The translations under genes and the position numbers were made by a program. DNA of 50,955 nucleotides, taken from Lenisia limosa. Its lineage: Eukaryota > Breviatea. Where the stretch lies: NCBI GenBank assembly GCA_001655205.1, contig LPNZ01008900.1:1-50955 (forward strand), given 5' to 3'. Below the pieces are notes generated by a model. It made no database searches, had not been told where the DNA came from, and saw nothing but the letters and a program-made list of their open reading frames with translations. The first letter of the stretch is position 1. Each line of letters opens with the position of its first letter. Below are positions 46,901 to 50,955 of this stretch, in pieces.

Positions 46901-47285
46901 AAGGTCTTTGGCAAGGCTTTCCACGACCGTCTCTATGCCAAGTTCACCTCGATCCACAACACCAAGAACTTCGAATGGCTCTTCAGATGGCATCATGTTG
47001 CTCTCCGTTCATGCTGGGAGGTTTGTTCATCTTTTGATGTGACCTTTAGGATCAATACGCCGATGTTGAAGCTTTCCTTGGAACCAACGGACGCCTCAAG
47101 TTCATCAAGCCTCTTTACACCGCCTATTACGTGGGTCTTCAGATTTTTTTTCTTCTTTTTTTTTTCTTTTCTTAATGTTTCAGCAATGTGCCCCTGATGC
47201 AGCTGTCGCTCTCTACAAAAAACTGAAGTCCTCTTATTCTGTTATCGCACAAAATGCTCTTGACAAGGTGCTTCACCTCGCTTAA
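43938..47285 (+). CDS. M1 zinc aminopeptidase, leukotriene A4 hydrolase group, with signal peptide
   Basis: Removes N-terminal residues from peptides; relatives also hydrolyse leukotriene A4. The start [20 protein letters not shown] looks like a signal peptide, unlike the cytosolic animal enzyme. Exons then give [75 protein letters not shown] and [20 protein letters not shown] (GxMEN exopeptidase motif). HEIAH (45429-45443) plus WSGNL and [16 protein letters not shown] give the HExxH and Glu zinc ligands. The C-terminal helical domain ([20 protein letters not shown]) is the LTA4H type and keeps the GR.K motif that binds the peptide carboxylate. It ends ALDKVLHLA. About 620 residues, as usual. 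The Ser after HEIAH appears to come from a 3-nt exon. An N gap lies in the next intron. Confidence 0.94.
44890..45052 (+). other. Unusually long, foldable intron of the aminopeptidase gene
   Basis: 163 nt, against about 40-60 for its neighbours. A near-perfect inverted repeat (44916-44928 with 45048-45059) brings the ends together and covers the AG acceptor. Between the arms lie two clean hairpins, 44958-44976 (7-bp stem, 5-nt loop) and 44979-44995 (6-bp stem, 5-nt loop). Confidence 0.6.
45500..45502 (+). other. Putative 3-nt micro-exon (Ser of HEIAHSW)
   Basis: AGC lies between a TTTGCAG acceptor and a GTAAGA donor, in the only phase that completes the conserved His-Ser-Trp between the upstream exon (ending HEIAH) and the downstream exon (starting WSGNL). 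Without it the conserved Ser is lost. The second intron contains an N gap, so a Ser codon hidden there cannot be ruled out. Confidence 0.5.
45576..45645. other. Assembly gap (70 N)
   Basis: Run of N directly after a T homopolymer, in an intron of the aminopeptidase gene. Confidence 0.99.
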
Positions 47286-47409
47286 GCTTGGAGCCTAAGC
47301 GAATAGAATGCACTTTCTGATTGATTATTACACAGCCGTCACACTTGAAGCTAATATGATTGAATACATATTACTAATAATAAGAAGAGGAAAACAGAAA
47401 GAGAGAAAT

Positions 47410-50400
47410 TTAGGGCTCAACAGGATCTGCAGTGGGCTCGGGCTTCTTCTTCTTGGTGACTGCGTAAACGATGCCGCACGCGGCCATAATGCCAACTCCA
47501 CCGATGGCAAAGGCGTAGAGCATGGTGCTGTCACTGTCGTCGTCATCATCTTTACAGTTGCCGTCCTTGTCAACGGCGCCGACACATTTGGCACACACCA
47601 CTTCTGACGAGCAGCCGACGGCCTTGCATTCTGAGAACTGGTCCTTGCATCCACCGTTGTTGTCCAGGCAGGGGTTGACCCAGGCAGGGGGGCAGGTGCT
47701 ATGGCTGTCGTCAAGGGACATGGTGAATTCGGATCCGCTACTGAGCTCGATGGTGTTCTGTTGGGGAGTAAAACGAAGGAATTTCGATGAAGAATATTGG
47801 CGTAAAGGTACGAAAACTGAAACTATGTCAAAACTGGGAGAAAAGCATATTGTTTCAGCATACATCTTGGCGGCGCATTCCCTCGTAATGAATGCGGAAG
47901 GAAACCTCGACAGTGAACTTGAAAGTGGCGGTGTCTGCGGTGGGGAGAAGATCGTTGCTGCCTTCTCCAACTGAGATACTGAAATTGTCAATCATGAAAC
48001 CAATCCACTATCACTATAAAGAATGCAAAGACCAATTTCCGGCTAACGTGAAACCGAAGGAGATGTGGTCAGTAGGCCCCGGAAGGTTAAGTTCAAGTTG
48101 CCAATTGTTGGCGGTGGCAATGGGTTGGGCGCCACCCTTATCCTCGTCATATAGCACCTTGCCAGGGGCGACAGTGAATATGGTGATCAAAGTCGGCTCA
48201 ATGCGTTGGATGCTGGCGTCTTCGGATACCACTGTCAGGTCGAACATAACCTCGTCTCCGGGGCTGAACAAGGAGACAAGACCACGTGTTTGAAGTTCTG
48301 CGTCAACCTAGAGGGTGAATGGGTCATTGAGCGTGTGGACTACCCAAAATTTTACCACCAACCTGGACGCCAATTTCGAGTCTGCTGCAAATGGTATCGT
48401 CACTGATGACTTGACTGGTGAGAACAGCGGTGTCGGCTCTGCAGTCCAGGCCGCCGCGACACTTGATGTCGAAGCTCATGATGTAGGTGCCAGTAAACTC
48501 GCACTGACCCTGAAGGAAATTACATCAGAGTACGAACTTATATTACATCATATTTTAGTCAGAAAAAGAAAGACAAAAAAGACACTAAACAAAGGTGACA
48601 GTACCGGGGGAGGGGGGCAGCTTACCTCAGGGTTGACAGTGACGGTCCAAAACTGGACGCACAAGGCTTCCTGGTCTTCGGGACACTCGGATTTGCCCTC
48701 ATTCTCAACAATGCTAGCAATGATACCGGCGGGTGCTGTGACGTCCACAACCTCGAGAATGTAGGGGGCGCTGGTTGCAGTGCGGTATTCCAGAGTGCCG
48801 AGTCCGGTAGCCCAGGTCCACGACTTCTCAGTCAGCCAGCCCTTGATGTCGACAGAGCTCACAACGTCAACGGTTGCTGACACCTCCAGCGTCTTCGGGA
48901 GAATGATGGTGAACTTGAGGATGGTCTTGACTTCACGAATGACGCCCTCAGAGAGCTTGATGGAAATGAAGACATCGACATGTCCTTGGTACATGTACAT
49001 GGCGGAGGTCATTGACATTTCAAAGTTGCAAGACGCAATAGCATCGTTGAATGGAATGAACGACATGAATTGATGCATACAGTCGCCGTTGGTGTTGAAC
49101 GTTGTGTTCCAGTTGGGACCTGGGTAAGCACAAGTTTCGGTGTTCTAAAGGGATAAGAACGCATCCTGGTTAGTAAAGGACAAACCTCATGGTTGAGTTC
49201 GATGCGGTCTACTTGGCCGTCCTTCAGATGTGTGGTCAGAACAACCATCTTGAGCAGGCCGTCTTCGAGAGTGGACTCGCTGTCGAGGAAAACTCGTGAC
49301 TTCATGTCGAGGTCAGGAACTTCAATTCCTTCGCATTCTGTCTGTCCTCCTGTTGCAACTAAAATGATAAGAAATGTAAGCAAGTAAACAAAGAAATGAC
49401 AAGACATATCCCAGCAAACCACAAGATCCGTCGGTGCAGGTGTTGTCCTCGGGGCAAACATGGCCACAGGAGCCACAGTTGTTATTGTCAGCATCGAAGA
49501 CGCTCGGATCAACACAGTGTCCATCACACATTACAAAGCCGTAAACACAGTGGCAGACACCGTTGATGCAAGAGCCATTGGAGTCGCAACAGCTGTCGCC
49601 ACACTCATGTGTTCCCTGAGGGCACTGTGCTACTATGGGTACACATTTGCCATCAATACAGTTGAACTTGCTGCTGTCACAACATTCGCTACCGCAGTTC
49701 AAGAGCGTGGCTTGACAGACACACTTGAAGATCTTGTCATACTGTGAAGTTTCTTGCTTACAAATTTGGTCAGCCTCGCGACAGCAGAGCTCGTCTTCTT
49801 CAGGTCCGCAGATAAAGGTGCTAGTAGGGCAGGTCTTCTGGGGAACAGTGCAGATGTTGTCAAGGCACTCCTCACCAGTAGGGCAGCAGTTGTCACCACA
49901 AGTAGTGAACTCTTCCTTACAGACGCACTTGTAGATCTTGTTGTAGCCAGACATGGTAGAGACACAGTCTTGGTCAACCTCACGACAGCAGATCTCGTCT
50001 TCCTCAGGTCCACAGATAAAGGTGCTAGTAGGGCAGGTCTTCTGGGGAACAGTGCAGACGTTGTCAATGCACTCCTCACCAGCAGGGCAGCAGTTGCCAC
50101 CACAAGTTGTGAACTCTTCCTTGCAGACGCACTTGTAGATCTTGTTGAAGCCAGACATGGTAAAAACACAGTCTTGGTCAGCCTCACGGCAGCAGAGCTC
50201 GTCGTCCTCAGGTCCACAGATCATAGTGCCAGTAGGACAGGTTTGCTGGGGGGGTGTACACACACCATTATCACAGCCATACCCGGCGATGCAGCAGTTG
50301 TCACNNNNNNNNNNTGCCCTTGCAGACGCACTTGTAGCCAGACATGGTGGGAACACAGTCTTGGTCAGCCTCACGGCAGCAGAGCTCGTCTTCCTCAGGT

Positions 50401-50955
50401 CCACAGATAACGGTACCTGTAGGGCAGGTCTTCTGTGGAACAGTGCAGACGTTGTCAATGCACTTCTCACCCTTAGCGCAGCAGTTATCACCGCATTCAC
50501 TCTCAACATTGCTGCAACGACAGTAGTAGACCTTATCACCATAAGAGTTGATATCATAGACACAATCTTGGTCATAGCTACAGCAGAGCTCGTCTTCCTC
50601 AGGTCCGCAGATATAGGTGCCTGTTGGGCATGTCTTCTGAGGAACAGTACAGACGTTGTCAATGCACTCCTCGCCAGCAGGGCAGCAATGGTCATCGCAT
50701 GTAGTGAAATTAATCTTGCAAGCGCACTTGTAGACCTTCTCGTAGCCAGACATGGTGGGAACACAGTCTTGGTCAGCCTCACGGCAGCAGAGCTCGTCTT
50801 CCTCAGGTCCACAGATAAAGGTACCTGTAGGGCAGGTCTTCTGGGGAACCGTGCAGACGTTGTCAATGCACTCCTCACCCTTAGCGCAGCAGTTATCACC
50901 GCATTCACTCTCAACATTGCTGCAACGACAGTAGTAGCCCTTATCACCATAAGAG
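47410..50955 (-). CDS. Cysteine-repeat type I membrane protein, N-terminus outside window
   Basis: A surface or vesicle protein by its architecture; no function assigned. Reading in from the window edge there are tandem repeats of 68 residues (204 bp) with the core CGPEEDELCCREADQDC, then KCVCK, CGDNCCPAGEECIDNVC and TVPQKTCPTGT; six cores are visible. A diverged Cys-rich part follows (CPQGTHECGDSCCDSNGSC), then NNCGSCGHVCPEDNTCTDGS, a pattern seen in STIG1-like proteins. A long beta-rich ectodomain comes next (about 48000-49350; FISIKLSEGVIREVKTIL, LTVVSEDASIQRIEP). Then come a juxtamembrane Cys module (CKAVGCSSEVVCAKC), an acidic run, one membrane helix (MLYAFAIGGVGIMAACGIVY) and a short basic tail ending TADPVEP before TAA at 47410. 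Several introns split the ectodomain. A 10-N gap at 50305 breaks the frame. Confidence 0.88.
49780..50955 (-). repeat. Tandem 204-bp coding repeat
   Basis: The same DNA segment (for example GGTCC.CAGATA on the plus strand) recurs near 49804, 50007, 50211, 50398, 50602 and 50806. Spacing is 203-204 bp except 187 across the N gap. Units are highly similar at DNA level, which points to recent duplication or gene conversion. Confidence 0.9.
50305..50314. other. Assembly gap (10 N) inside the tandem repeat
   Basis: The correct reading frame on the two sides does not match, and the repeat spacing is 17 bases short here. The stated gap length is therefore wrong. Confidence 0.95.

Noticed and set aside
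49322-50950. 542-residue continuous frame across the 10-N gap
   Set aside because: The part before the gap is in the wrong frame. The true Cys-repeat frame changes at the gap, so this frame is an artefact of the gap length.
1-50955. CRISPR arrays, bacterial operons, riboswitches or Shine-Dalgarno sites
   Set aside because: The window is spliced eukaryotic nuclear DNA. The only tandem arrays are microsatellites and the 204-bp coding repeat.

Overview
The window is nuclear DNA from a microbial eukaryote. Genes are dense and broken by many small GT-AG introns, mostly about 25-60 nt, with a few of 100-200 nt. TAA, TAG and TGA all end recognisable genes, so the genetic code is standard. Conserved eukaryotic proteins (LEO1, NUF2, eIF2B-alpha, GLRX3, AGFG-type ArfGAP) are read through once the small introns are removed. 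A MORN-repeat protein and a possible FAM227-like protein hint at a flagellate or ciliated protist. I cannot name the species. Six N gaps lie in the window, three of them beside homopolymer runs, and two remove coding sequence from LEO1 and AGFG.

Layout. 1-5883 (+): the end of a GLRX3/PICOT glutaredoxin, LEO1 (Paf1 complex) and NUF2 (kinetochore). 6270-11951 (-): a large unrecognised protein with a Ser/Pro-rich middle; one intron carries a 76-bp palindromic element flanked by TA. 12373-13806 (+): eIF2B-alpha. 13839-14977 (-): an SGNH hydrolase, preceded by a G-rich tract and a cluster of hairpins. 15436-19588 (-): a TRPM-type SLOG (LSDAT) nucleotide-sensor domain joined to SLATT/DUF4231-like two-helix membrane modules. 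19881-25198 (+): a Dicer/RIG-I-type SF2 helicase with a long disordered linker and a C-terminal dsRBD-like domain, divergent from the SLOG-SLATT gene. 25236-26550 (-): a KANSL3/TEX30-like alpha/beta hydrolase. 26859-30374 (+): a possible FAM227-like protein. 30630-37940 (-): a large receptor-like membrane protein. 38346-40928 (+): an AGFG-type ArfGAP. 41095-43677 (-): a MORN protein. 43938-47285 (+): an M1 aminopeptidase of the leukotriene A4 hydrolase group. 47410-50955 (-): a cysteine-repeat type I membrane protein, cut by the window edge.

From 6270 onward genes alternate in strand, giving short divergent promoters and closely facing 3' ends. The most notable arrangement is 15436-25198. A SLOG plus SLATT protein, whose bacterial relatives are predicted conflict-system sensors and membrane effectors, shares a 292-bp intergenic region with an RNA-sensing-type helicase that has a dsRBD-like end and no visible RNase III domain. 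That the two form one immune module is inference. Exon boundaries throughout were placed by hand from reading frame and splice-site logic; gene spans are firmer than individual exons.
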